Counted from the first letter of the stretch, positions 11,731-22,803 are shown. The stretch is DNA of 64,000 nt from Oscheius onirici (GCA_932521025.1 OW051470.1:6868501-6932500); one strand, 5' to 3'. Numbers and translations: made by a program. The notes: a model not told the origin generated them from the sequence alone.

Positions 11731-12761
11731 CTTGTCCTTCGACGGTTCAGGTCGCAGTTGTCCAGAGAGCTCCTGATGAAAGAGACGTCCATCTTGATCG
11801 GACCTTCTTCCTTGGCGACATTTGCTTGAATGACGCGTTTCTCTCAACTCGACTTGTCAACTGGCGGAAAGTCTGGCTAATCTTGACAAGTTTGACCAAA
11901 ACAAACTAAAGTTTGCAATCTTTTAAATGGTTTATGATTTTCTGTAGAGATTAATGGCAAAAGGTTTTTGAATTAATAATTATTATGCTCGCGCTTTTCG
12001 CATGGTTCCAAGTTTCTAGGACGTGCTTATGCAGCAATCTTCATGTTCCGAACCTGATTTCCATTTCCAAGAATACCATTGGAAACAGTTCTTCAACATA
12101 AGCACGAAACATTGCTACAGAAAACTTCCTGAAAGAGGGAGAGTGAGATGTAATGAATGTACTTTTTCCAAGCTCTCCTCGACCTTTTCATGCTGTTAGC
12201 GTCTTCTATAAATAGACACAAAATCTCGATATCTCTCAAGGAAAGTTTCATAATGGTACCTGGCAGTGTCGGGAGCGCTCATCAGCACAAAGGCTGATCT
12301 CATGCAGAAAAGTAAAGAAGAATGACATGATTTCTCTAAAACTGTCAGAAATGAATGTTCCTCTCATTTTGAATCATCTCCCAAGACTGTTCTCTTCTAG
12401 TCTCGAAAGATTTACGACTGTGATTTTTTAATCTCCTTAAAAGGACCTTTGCGCTCAAGCAACGTAGTGTCATCATCAGCTCTCTCCACTCCAATTTTGC
12501 ATAAAAATAAGTTTATTCTCGATCCCGGTTTCACCCCAGGTTTCCTCTGATTTCCAACCAGTCCCAGATGTGTCATACCTCTTGCCCTCTTTCTTCTCGT
12601 GTCACAAGGGCACAAAGCTGGGTCAGTTGATATTAGTCTGTACCATGCCAGAGGCAGCGGCCGCTCGCGTCTCGAATGTCCGCGTCGCTTTTTGCTCGGC
12701 TCCTCAAAAGCGTCTAATCATAATCCTACATATTCATTCTCCAACTTTCTTCTCTTTCAAG
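11731..12761. other. intergenic region between divergent genes
   Basis: About 1 kb between the minus-strand WAGO relic and the plus-strand gene at 12762. No convincing coding frame. An imperfect inverted pair of GTGCTTATG/CATAAGCAC sits near 12024-12105. TTTCAAG directly before the ATG at 12762 is a possible trans-splice acceptor. Confidence 0.4.
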
Positions 12762-15325
12762 ATGACAGCTCTGGACAAGTCCAATCCAGATCATCTGGAC
12801 TATGAAACGATCATCTACTTTGCCTTCCTGAACTCCCAGAAGGACTGGCTCAGCGTTGAAGATCTCAGTCAGTTCATCTCGTAAGTTCCTTGTCCATTTT
12901 TCGACTAACCAAATTTCTAGGAAGAACCTCAGATTTGACAAAGACTGTCTTCATCCTCAAAATTCTCACGATGTCAAGTGGGAAATGAGACTGGAATCGG
13001 AGTGCAGAAAACTTGAACTTCTGTACCCTCACACTTGGAAAACAAAAATAGTGGCTCAAACAGGAGAACCCATGTTCAAGCTGCTCGACAAGACTTCTTC
13101 GAAGACAGGTGTAAGGGGAAAGTTTAGGGAAAATCAATGACTTCTTTCCAATGAACGAGGTCAGAACACCGCCGATGAAGGCGAAGGTTCTTCAACTCGG
13201 CAGTCAATCTGACGCTCACTCACAGGCACAAAGGTCTAGTCAAATGGTGAGCATTTTACCATTACCAGCCGTCTACGACGGCTTTCGCCGCCCTGGCACC
13301 CATTCCTTTGACAAAACCTATCTTCGCTCAACTATTTACTACTCCAAGTTCAAAAGTGAATAATCCTGACAATTTCTGACTTGTCGCGACGAATCTCGTG
13401 GCCATGGACAAACAAACAAACATCCAAACAGAGTTCACCACAGACACCATTGCGCTTTAGATAGTTTAGATTTGGGGCCAATTCTGAAACGAAAGGTTGT
13501 TTATTCTTTCACCCGCAACATATTTCACCAACTCACATCTTCCAGAGCCGTCCAGTTGATCTCCCGTCCACCGCTCGTCCCAGCACTTCCAAGGTTTATG
13601 GTTCACTCTATCTCTCAAAGTAGTCTTTAGAAACCAACTACCTATTCATCCAGCAATTGGCAGTTTCAGCCCAAACAGGAACCGTTCAGTAATTATGGGG
13701 ATGAAGAACCTCCTTCGACTAGGCAATGTTTTCCAGCTGTAATCGACAGAATTCAGCCGGTAAGTCTTTTCAGTGGGACATTCAGGAATAGCTTCAGATA
13801 CCTCGTGTTCCGCCTCGAAAAGCCGCCGAGGTTCCTCCTCCTCTCATGTCTGGACTGGTCATCTACGCGGCAGGAAATCGCCCACTCTCTCATTCCGAGA
13901 TTTGGGAAGAGGCTCCGAGACTGGGATTTACCTTCACTTTGGGGAAGAAGATTGAGGAGAAGAGAAAGTTTCAATCGAAGACCGGCATGAGTAGTCGACG
14001 GTACAAGCCGGACAAGGCTTACACACAGTTCCACTTTTTCGTTCGAGAACCGACCGAAGTAAGTCAACTTTTCCGGAAAATCTTATTGAGGTTTTAGGAA
14101 TATATAGCAAAATTCTGTGTGAGTGCAAACTTCCTGGAAGATTTGGCAGAATAAGAACAAAGATAAGGATTCTTCCCATTTGATGGAGGCTCCTCATTCT
14201 TTCGATGAGCTGGTCAAACGTGTTTTGAGCACGCCATTCGTCAAAGGACTCGATGTGCAACCCAAAAGAAGTGTGAAGGAACAACCGTCGTCCAGAGAAC
14301 CATCAGTGCCTAAAAGTACGTGTTTTCTTCTCACTTTATTTAAATTGAGTAACAGAAGACTAACCTTTGAACTTTCAGCTTTCTCCTTTGGTTTCGACTT
14401 TGACTGGATGACCAAAATCAACGGGACTCACAACAGTTTCGACAAGCTCTTCCCGTATTTCCTGCACAAAAAACGTTTCCCAATCGCCCAGAACGAGAAC
14501 GAATACCAAATTCTGTTGCCGCTGTACAAGAAGCACGCACACGAAGTCAAAGGACCCATTCCGGATTGGAAGAATGGTTTCGGGTCGTCGCAGACGGAGA
14601 AGAGCAGGAGACGAAGCAGATCGGTCAGTTTGGACAGGAGTGATTCGGACAAGAAGAAGAGGAAGAGAAGAAGAAGCAGCAGCTCTAGTTCGACTTCCAG
14701 TTCGAGTGAGGACGAGAAGAGGAAGAGAAAAAGCCGGAGCAAGAAGAGTCACAAAAAGAAGTCTCGCCGTTCCAGAAGCAGTAGCAGTTCATCGAGAGAC
14801 AGTGAATGTGACAAAAGAAAGAAAAAGAAGAGACATACGACGATCGAGTTCGGACCGGGACCACAGGCGATGAAGAGCCAGTACAACCCACATTATAACA
14901 TGTACCAGCAAGGCCCCCTTTCGCACATGAATTCGGGACCTCACGGTGCTCATTCAATGGCTTCACGATACCCGCAAGGAAATTACGGTCATTATGCCCC
15001 GTCTCCAATGAACCAGGGACATTTGATGGCTCCTCGAAACTCGAATCTGTCTGCAGCCACCCCACATTTCTATCGGAAAGAGGCCCACGTTTCTGTGCCC
15101 GTTCCCTTCAAGAAGGAGAACATTGAAGTTGTCACGCTGAGTGACGACGATGAGCCGATTGTCCAGAATGTAATTTTAGTTATTTTCTTCGGAAATAACT
15201 GCATATTTTAGGTGAATCCAATTCCTACTCCACCGGTTCAGAGGTATTCCAATCCGCAGACTGAAGTTCCTATCGACCCAACTCCAACCAACATTTTTAA
15301 CATCGAGGGCGAGTGGCCAGAGTGA
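12762..15325 (+). CDS. unrecognised nuclear-type protein with Ser/Arg/Lys tract, paralog of the 2.0-4.9 kb gene
   Basis: Not recognised. The start is MTALDKSNPDHLDYETIIYF (exon 12762-12880), then KNLRFDKDCLHPQNSH from 12921. Later exons carry PPLMSGLVIYAAGNRPLSHS (about 13840-13905), APHSFDELVKRVLSTPFVKG (about 14190-14250) and FDWMTKINGTHNSFDKLF (about 14395-14450). These helical blocks may be small winged-helix or SPK-like folds (inference). A long Ser/Arg/Lys-rich tract (about 14590-14850) resembles SR-type or nucleolar disordered regions and contains several nuclear-localisation clusters. It is followed by a Met/Asn/Pro/Gly/His-rich segment and then IEVVTLSDDDEP, a SUMO-interacting-like motif. 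The last exon ends GEWPE then TGA 15323-15325, with AATAAA near 15350. The first-exon LDY-x-T pattern, the LM-x-GLV block, the W-M-x-K/N block and the acidic motif are shared with the minus-strand gene. Some internal exon borders are uncertain. Confidence 0.65.
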
Positions 15326-15386
15326 ATCTGTGTATAGTTTTGTAAACGAACAATAAATAGTGTTTTCAATCGCATGTCGATGGCTT

Positions 15387-15510
15387 CAGACCAGGGTTGG
15401 GCGGACAGCAGATTTTTGCGCGAACACGAACACGGACCGAAGAATCGGATACTTTTTTGGGTCGAACCGAACACGGACCGAACAAAAAAAGGAAAAAGCA
15501 TGGCTCGCTT
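15387..15510. repeat. GAACACG-type repeat, left copy
   Basis: It starts at CAGGGTTGGGC and contains repeated GAACACGAACACGGACCGA and CGAACACGGACCGAAC units. The same core word recurs in the cluster at 16680-16925 on the other side of the WAGO fragment, and the inverted word GCCCAACCCTG lies at 17638-17648. Confidence 0.6.
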
Positions 15511-15576
15511 CATCAATCGTACAATCATAAATCGTACATCTACACCAAACAGTGTCTATATTTCAATCGAGAAGCG

Positions 15577-15907
15577 ATGTCAATAAAAGCGATGTTTTGT
15601 GAACAGTTCAGAGACTCCGTCTCAGCCGAGACTTTTTCCCAATGGGTGAAGGCGGACAAGAAGACGCCAAGAAGAGCTACGGTGGTGTCGAGCTTAAAGA
15701 AGTCGTTGGCTCGGGTGAGTGCCTTTCAGTCACAATAATTACAAGTTTTAGGAAGATAGAGAAGACGCTCCGGACGAGATGAAGAATCGTGGCCTCGAGA
15801 AGAAGTACTGGTCCGTCCAGACACTGTATGCGGACTCGCCTACCCGGACGAAACGGAAGCCACGCGGAGACAAAGCCTCAGCCGAGCTCTCGAAGCTGAT
15901 GACCTAG
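15577..15907 (+). CDS. small two-exon basic protein, unknown function
   Basis: A protein of about 97 residues. Exon 1 runs from ATG 15577-15579 (MSIKAMFCEQFRDSVSAETF) to a GTGAGT donor after SLAR at about 15714. The intron is about 40 bp with a TTTTAG acceptor. Exon 2 (EDREDAPDEMKNRGLEKKYW) ends SAELSKLMT then TAG 15905-15907. It is rich in Lys/Arg and has no signal peptide or membrane segment. Its stop codon is immediately followed by the ATG of the WAGO fragment, with no spacer. It lies just downstream of the left GAACACG repeat. The function is not recognised. It may be a real short gene or the disrupted 5' portion of whatever preceded the Argonaute. Confidence 0.45.
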
Positions 15908-16728
15908 ATGAAAATCACGGCGCCGACCAGCATGGCTGGAAACAAGGAACCTGGCAGGCTTGGAGTTCAGACCCAAGTCCAATCCAACATCTTCGGAATG
16001 ATGGTCGAGAAAGAACATACCATCTACGTCTACGATGTTCGCATCTTCGCCGATCTATCGCCTACCAAGTCTGTCGAGTTCACGAAGAAGGCCAAGGACG
16101 AGTAAGTCATTCTGTGTTATTCAATAGCTCTTGTTTTAGCTGCCTGGGAAACGATCGTTGTCAAAAGTGCGTCGCTGTCATCAGAACTATGATGGAGAAG
16201 GACACCACCAACTTCCCGGATCCATTCAAAGTCTTCTACGATGGTCAATCGATGCTCTTCTCGGTCGACAAGGCTCTCGGAGGAGATGACAAAGGCTTCC
16301 TTCGTCTCACCGTCTCTGGAAATACCATCCCTTCTATTCCTGATTTCGTCAGTCTTGATCTGATCGTCGTTGAGATCAAGTCTTGTGCCGCCAAGCCCCA
16401 ATTCTTGCTGTCTGCTGAACGTGTCGCCAACTGCACGGCTAACCGTGACATCTCCACCAACGACCGCTTCATCACCCAGTTCATCGAAATTGCCGTCAAC
16501 CAATACGCTACGATGAATCCCCAGCTCCACAAGACCTATGAGTACGGAAAGGTGAGCTCTTTATTCCTAGTTCAAGTATTCAACTTTCTTTCAGCCGCTC
16601 ATGACGAAACCGCTCCAGGAAGGATTGGCTGAGAAGGACCTGAGAGAAGTTGGAGACGGCGAACGTCTGATGGCAAGTGGGAACCGAACACGAAATGTTT
16701 GCCGTCCCAATGTTCGTTCGCGAACATA
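15908..16728 (+). pseudogene. N-terminal fragment of a WAGO-type Argonaute, truncated at a repeat
   Basis: Second Argonaute locus. Exon 15908-16101 gives LGVQTQVQSNIFGMMVEKEH and YVYDVRIFADLSPTKSVEFT ending in KKAKD, the WAGO N-terminal signature. After a 38-bp intron come CLGNDRCQKCVAVIRTMMEK and a continuous N-domain to MNPQLHKTYEYGK. After another short intron come PLMTKPLQEGLAEKDLREVG and DGERLMAS. Argonaute similarity ends at about 16677, where GAACACGAA repeats begin. The frame then runs about 15 unrelated residues to a stop at 16726-16728. The PAZ, MID and PIWI domains are all missing. No internal stop or frameshift is seen in the preserved part, so truncation looks recent. It cannot bind or slice RNA in the usual way; a regulatory role for the truncated product is only speculation. 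Confidence 0.75.
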
Positions 16729-16946
16729 GGGCTAAGGAAAATTTTGAGGCTTTTCACTCGGACAGTCTATGGGTATTACCATTAGTACTAGATGAAATGT
16801 TCGTGTTCGGGCCCTTTTGAACTCTGTTCGAAATCCGAACAGCGAACACGAACAGTCCCCAGTTCCGTGTTCGCCCTCGAACACGAACTGTTCGTGTTCG
16901 CTCAAAACGAACACGAGCGTTCGCCTAACCCTGATACAAAAACGAT
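16680..16946. repeat. GAACACGAAC short-repeat cluster, right copy
   Basis: A dense group of the word CGAACACGAA and its complement TTCGTGTTCG (for example about 16797-16812, 16840-16855, 16876-16900 and 16905-16920), arranged in both orientations. It ends with AACCCTGATACAAAAACGA (16927-16945), which recurs at 17642-17660. The cluster begins exactly where Argonaute coding similarity stops. Confidence 0.65.
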
Positions 16947-17018
16947 TTGGGGACGACATCTCGGGCGTCTACTGTAACCCCCTCCCTTAAAATTTGGAAC
17001 TTCGCAGAAAAGTCATAA

Positions 17019-17311
17019 TTTTCTAGCTCACATTTACATTTCACAAACCTGTGATGTTCAGCAAAGTTGTAACATCTGACGAGCTCTACAACTTTACAAA
17101 ACATCGCAAAACTCGGAGACGCTTTAGACATCGTGAAGACCCGGTTTTGCGCAAATTTATTCCGCTTGCAGCTCCATATCATTCTGAGCAAGATTTCACT
17201 ATGGTCAAAGCATTTTCTGGCTTAGCAATGTTTTATAAAATTGTAGAGCTTGTCAAATGCTACAACTTTGTTGTGCATCACAAAGCTGGAAAAAGCAGTG
17301 TGAGCTTGAAA
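17019..17311. repeat. imperfect palindrome (inverted repeat element)
   Basis: The left arm (about 17019-17138) and right arm (about 17194-17311) are reverse complements with roughly 70 percent identity. Each arm reads GTTGTAGAGC(T/C)(C/T)GTCA and CTACAACTTTG-type words when read outward from the centre. The loop is about 55 bp. The whole lies between two direct copies of AACCCTGATACAAAAACGA. It looks like a MITE or a decayed foldback element. Short open frames inside both arms mirror each other and are not genes. Confidence 0.65.
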
Positions 17312-17391
17312 AGAGAGGAAAACACTATTTCCTGGCTGAATCATACCCAGCTTGAGAGCTTTACTCTCTCAACGTAGCAGTTTTGACTACC

Positions 17392-18028
17392 AAATCGACA
17401 GTTTCCAACGTCACGAGAGACGACATGTGCTTACAATATTACTTAACTAACCTGCTTTCGTAACAACTCGCTGAAACTTCTTAGCTGTGTCCACCAGATG
17501 GGCCGTCGTCCGTTCCATGGCCAATCATTGGGTTTTCTTTTTTAGCGCGTAGTGAATAACTGTGTTTTTGCTGACAAGTCTTCTCGAGGATTCCTACTTT
17601 CCTCGGAACTGTCGTTCCCCTTACTCGCAGGACTTCAGCCCAACCCTGATACAAAAACGAAGGATGAAGAAGAGAAGGGTGTCAGAGAGACTAAGGGAAG
17701 AAAGAACGACCGTAAGTCCGGTACTCACTGACTTCGAGTAGATCCAGCGTGTCAAATAAAGGATTTCTGTAAAATTTGTTCTGTTGTTGTATTGTTATTG
17801 TCAGCGACTTAAAGAGGTCGTAGTAAAAGCCAAAGACACTATAACTAGTTGTTGCAAGGAACTCTAATTAAATCCAAAAGTATATGCTGATCGTGATTAT
17901 TTCTGACTTCTTCTTTCAATTGAAGTTTTTCGACAAAGATTCATGTTCCGAGCCAAAAATCTCAGAGAGTAGTTTATTTCAAAAAGCTCCTCAACCCGTG
18001 ACAGAAAACAACAATAGGTACAGAAGAA
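17392..18028. other. intergenic region
   Basis: About 640 bp with no coding frame supported. It contains the second AACCCTGATACAAAAACGA word (17642-17660), preceded by GCC (17638-17640), which together give the inverse of the CAGGGTTGGGC word at 15392. The rest is the 3' side of the cuticlin gene. Confidence 0.4.
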
Positions 18029-21000
18029 TCAAAAGTCACAATACTTGAGAGAATCTTTCGGACGAATACTCTCACTCATCAGCACATTCAGCGTTCGAGT
18101 CTCGACCTCAACCGTCATGTAGAAGCCCGGTTTGGTTGGCACAATATTCCGTCTGCTTCTGTGAATAGGATTCACGGCTGCCAGACTCTCGGCTTGTCTC
18201 TTCGATCTCACCGGATGTACGGACTTCTTCGAGCATTTCGGAGGCTAAACACGTTTTGTGAATCAAACGAATAAAACTTACAATCTGCTGGGCACAGGGA
18301 CTGTCCTTGTCGTCCATGTCACAGAGCGAAATTCGGCATCGGAAGAGCAGATTCTCGTCTCCAGGAAACTTGAAAACGGACATTTCTTGGAAGACATAAG
18401 GGTCCAGGACATCGGAGCTGAATCGAGAATAGTTGGGCGTTTCCAGGAAGTGTTCGTCAACTTCACAGCCATCTCCGTCGAGAATCATGGCCGATGTCTT
18501 TTCCGACTTTACATGACAGTCGTGAACGAGATAGTGGTATTGGGTAGCTGAAATCTGTTTCTTCTTCTAAGAGTCAGAACTTACGACTATCGCAGCTCCA
18601 TCTGTGGTAGAGCGTCTCTCCAACCTTGGCATCCAAGGCGACACATTGGCTCGGATTGAAACGATGGAGAGTATAGCGACAGGTCGTGTCTTGTACTGAC
18701 CGAATGACCGACCTGTCCAGTTCTTGTCTGCTGATCGGTTGGGCAAAGAAGCAGCCGATATCTAGACCTTGGTCAGCTCGTGTCATGATTAGAGGATGGA
18801 ACTGGAGAATGACGGAAATGTTGAAGTTATAACCGTCTCGATTCTGAAACATTTTCTACTTTGATATCGAGGTTCTAGAAGCCTCTTGCCTCAGACGGAG
18901 TCTTGGACAGTCCACAGGATCCCTCGTGAAAGGTTATTGAATGTTCTCGTGAGCTTCCGGAAGCGTGCTGAAAAGATCAGTCGAGACGGCCTGTTTCAAA
19001 TTTGGAATAAGCACGAGACAGCCGGTTTAAAGAGACAGTATACTCGTGAAAACTACAGTAGGTTTAAATATAAAGATACAGTAGCCCGCGTCTATCCTAA
19101 AAGAACCTCCCTTTTCAAGGCTACACAACTTGAAGTACACAGTCGTCAAAAAACCCACCACGATACAGCTTTGATCGTCGTGAAAGTGCTGGGCGTACAT
19201 CAATCCGCTCATTTCCTTCTGTGTTCTGACTGTGAAAGTGACTGAATTGGCTGTACAGGTCACATCAGTAGCTCCTCGGATCCTTGGTTCTATAGATCTT
19301 TGATAAAATCTATAAACTATGACCTACTGGCATCTGGTCCCAGATCGACTCCTTCGCAGCCGAAACCGACGTATTCGAGGAACTCAGACTCAAAGTCTTG
19401 AATGTTCCACGGGGCAAAGACTCTCGAACTGTCGCCGGCAATCATCAACAACTCTGCTTCGTCCACTTTTGGTCTCTCGGCTATACTGACAGCGATTACC
19501 GTAATCCCTAAACCGGGTTACTGTACTTTTACCGCGATCTTTTACCCTTTGCCCTCATCTCATCAGCAATTGCTTTTGGAGATCGAGCAGAATGACCATC
19601 AGTCAGAACCAAGGCCATCTTCTGGACTCCCGGTCTAGTACCTGTAATCTGGTTTTGAGAGCCAGTTGTGTCTCTTACCAGTGCTCGGATCAGTATCCAG
19701 AAGAAGTTGCATGGCCTCTTTCAAAGCAACGTGAGTGCTAGTCGTCCCTTTGATCGATCTCAAAGCTTGGATGTACTCTTCGACCGCACTGTTGTTCCCA
19801 AAACGTCGGTCGTTGAACTTGAAGTGAAGGAAAGAGCTGCCGGAATACGTGATCAGAGCCAGTCTGAAGGAGCTCTCTACTGTCTGTTTAAAAGACTGTC
19901 TCACCGAACAGCCTCTGGATGCACGTGGATGTTGCCGAGGACTCTCGTTACAACAAAGTGCAGCTGCTTTTGGAATTCAGAGGCCAGTGACTCGGACGAG
20001 TCGATGACGAGAGTCAAGTCCAAGGGCTTGTCCGATCCCTAAAGTTTTCATTGTAAATCTTTGTGTTTTTTCGGACCATCTAGAGTTAGAAGATCGGAAA
20101 CACAACTTGCTTGATATTGTAGTCAGCTCTCTAGCCTACCTTGACACAAGACGGAATCTTCTCACAGATCTCAACTCCTCTGAAGGCATCGAACAGCGGC
20201 TCTAGAGCTTCGAGATTCTTGTTGGTAATAATTTTGTTCGTGTCCTGGGTGTAGTTCAAGAGAGCTGGCCAGGCCACATACTCTCCCGTTCCGTAGGCCC
20301 AAATCTGAATATTTGGGATCTGTCGTCGGACAGCTTCGGCCATCTCCCAATCCTTGGGAAAATCGTGTGTTCGTCCATCGGACAAGATGTAGAGAATCTT
20401 CGGCACGGAGGCGTCTCTCATCCCCTAAAAGTCTCTTTGTTAAAGGACTGCCTCTACCCTCACCAGACTAGCATTCTGCATCTTGTGAAGCGTAAACTCG
20501 AAACCCTCGCCGATTCTAGTGATTCCACTGACATGTCTCAGCACATCCAGAGCGGCCATCAGCTCGTCCCTTGTCCCAAACTTGTGAAAGTCAAACTCGA
20601 GATGTTGAGTTCCACTGAACTGAATCAGCATGACCCTAAAAATCCCTTCTTTAAAAATCTCTTAGACCCGCCAAACCGAGTGGCTTGTTGGCCGATCGTG
20701 ACGTGACGAATAATGCGTCTGATGATGTCAACTTCGTCCTGAAAACAGGCTTTCCCGCCTGTTTTGAATGACTCATACCTGAAACTTGTCCCTCAGCGAT
20801 CCCGAACTGTCGAGCATGAAGATGAGATCGAGTGGCGGCGCTCGGATGACGCAACGAGCTGAAACTGTTTGTGTTTTGTTGCCCCCTTTTGGAAACAATG
20901 GAGAACGGCGATTAACGCGCCCGATAATGTCTTTCCTTACGTTTAAGTGAGACGGGAGTGTGGACGATTTCCGGAGGAGCGAGACCGTTGTCGATTATCT

Positions 21001-21040
21001 TGACGGCGGCCACGAGGGCCGGAAGAAAGAGGAGCAGCAT
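18029..21040 (-). CDS. cuticlin-like secreted protein: signal peptide, two vWA domains, ZP domain
   Basis: Probably a structural cuticle/apical-matrix protein of the CUT-6 type, which combines vWA and ZP domains in worms. The start is MLLLFLPALVAAVKIIDNGL (signal peptide; ATG 21038-21040). The first vWA begins LDLIFMLDSSGSL (MIDAS DxSxS; about 20830) and continues to LYILSDGRTHDFPK and FDAFRGVEICEKIPSC. The second begins LDLTLVIDSSESL (about 20030), with RSIKGTTSTHVALKEA and a C-terminal FAPWNIQDFESE part. The ZP domain starts VTCTANSVTFTVRTQKEMSG (about 19240), with paired cysteines in QSCIV, CRYTLHRFNPSQC and LFRCRISLCDMDD. Two furin-like sites follow (VRSKR and HRSRR, about 18200 and 18150), then about 40 residues to a stop. 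No C-terminal membrane segment is visible, unlike many ZP proteins. The upstream neighbour is the K2P gene on the same strand. Confidence 0.82.
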
Positions 21041-22803
21041 ACTGAATTGGGCGGATGGTTTGTTCAAAGAGATTTTATATTATTTGAGGAAAGGGGAGGG
21101 AACACGACAAAAACAAGGGCTCAGCTCAAGGTCGAGGAGGTACAGACTCAATTTTGGGAAAATTGGTCACATGAACTTGGTCGCTATTTCTGAGGAAGTC
21201 TTTGCTGACTTGTGTGGAGACTAGTTTCTTTGTGAATTGCTACAATTTTTCATTTTCTATACAAGTACTGTACTGAGCGTTCTGGGAGAACGATTCAGAA
21301 ATTCTTCTTGATGGAACAAATAATCAAAAAAGCGACTTATTGTTAACTTCACGTTACTGTCAACCAAAATTCTAGAATCCGGTCATACCTCAATAGAGGG
21401 AGATTTGTACTGCATTGTGATAGTAACTATCAGCTAAAAGTACAGAGTTCTTGGCACACATACCAAAAAAAGCTCCTATTCAAGCTCTATCTACGAGATA
21501 TGGGGAGCATAAGACTTCAGGCTTATGTCGGACTTGACCAATTCCCATGTACGGTACAGATTGTATTTTCAACAGAGAAAATGTTTATAAAGCAATTGGA
21601 AAAATGCACAAGGAAAACCACGAGGACTGTCTGGCAAAGAGTCAATGAGAAAGGAACCGGATACGATCCCGAAGAAGAAAATTCAAGTAAGAAGAAAGTT
21701 GGGAGGGCATGTTTGCCTGAGGAATTGCCGGAGAAGGGACTCTCATCCGAGTTAAAGGGGCAGTATGGCAACTCGAAAAACTTGTCCCATTCGCCCTGTG
21801 AGATGGCCTGTGGCACTTTCGCTCTCCGGGAATTGTAAACTGCTGAAACCGGAAGGTCGACGGTACTTTCTACAGAAAACCGAAGAATCAAAAGTCCGAA
21901 ACTGAACTTTTTAAGGATACGGTAGCGATGCGACTGTCCGAGAAGGTCGTTGGCCAAAAAAGTGATATATTTTTGACAGAGAGGCCCGAAGGACACCGAC
22001 GACAATGTAAATCAAAGTTTTGCCTGACAGCAAAGTGAGAACAAAGGACAAGAGACCGACAAAGGACACAAGGTTAATCAGCTAGCGGATAGCATCGAGA
22101 AAGAAAACGAGTTTTGCGCCCGAGGGGGGCAGCGGTCATAGGCAATGCCAAACAGCGACAGTTCCTTCTTCTATTTAAAAGGTTGGAGGAGCACAAATCA
22201 GAGGGAACTGGCCCTCCAGGAGAGACTGTAAACATGACCCTAATTCGTCCTCCCTCCCGGGCCTGTTCCCTCTCGGCGAGTGTAAAGTGAGGCAAATTGC
22301 TCAATGATCGAGGATGTTTGTTATTTTTTTTTCAGAAGAGAGACTATGAATACCACAAGGGTCCTTAGGAAGACGGGTCTGTCTAAGAAAAGAAATAGGG
22401 CTGAGGAAACATCGAAGATCCGATTGTTTCAAGGAGAAAGTCATTTGGTAGAACTGGAAGGCTTGAAGTAGTTTCAGATACTTCTTTGTATATCTTTTGA
22501 ATGGACCTGTGTCCACTAATTGATGTGTTTGATAGGCTGCAACTCATGTTGTTGCAACACTACTTACTCCGTTATCATACTATATACTCCGTCCAGCGCA
22601 TCATGAATGGTCACGGATAAAACTTATCGACAGTTCAGGGATTAAGGTGACGACAGACACCATTCACCGCCACTCCCACGCCCTGATTGTTGAACTCCTA
22701 CCAAGTCAAAAAAAGAGTGAGAAGAAGATATCTGAACAACTGGACTGTAATCTCTTTGTTTTATTAATTGTTATTACTCCTTGATTTCTGCCGTCACTCC
22801 GCG
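21041..22803. other. intergenic region with a possible minus-strand membrane-protein remnant
   Basis: About 1.8 kb. A minus-strand frame near 21920-22080 reads LINLVSFVGLLSFVLTLLSG and then IYIVVGVLRASLSKIYHFFG, which looks like one or two membrane helices after an acceptor-like CGCTAG. It overlaps a 160-codon minus frame at 21523-22005 in another phase. No family could be recognised and no complete gene could be built. Otherwise it is the 5' region of the cuticlin gene. Confidence 0.3.

Noticed and set aside
16925-17377. Two similar proteins on opposite strands
   Set aside because: They are mirror translations of one inverted repeat, not genes.
21500-21838. 112-codon plus-strand frame
   Set aside because: Overlaps an equally long minus frame, has no motif and no splice or polyadenylation context.
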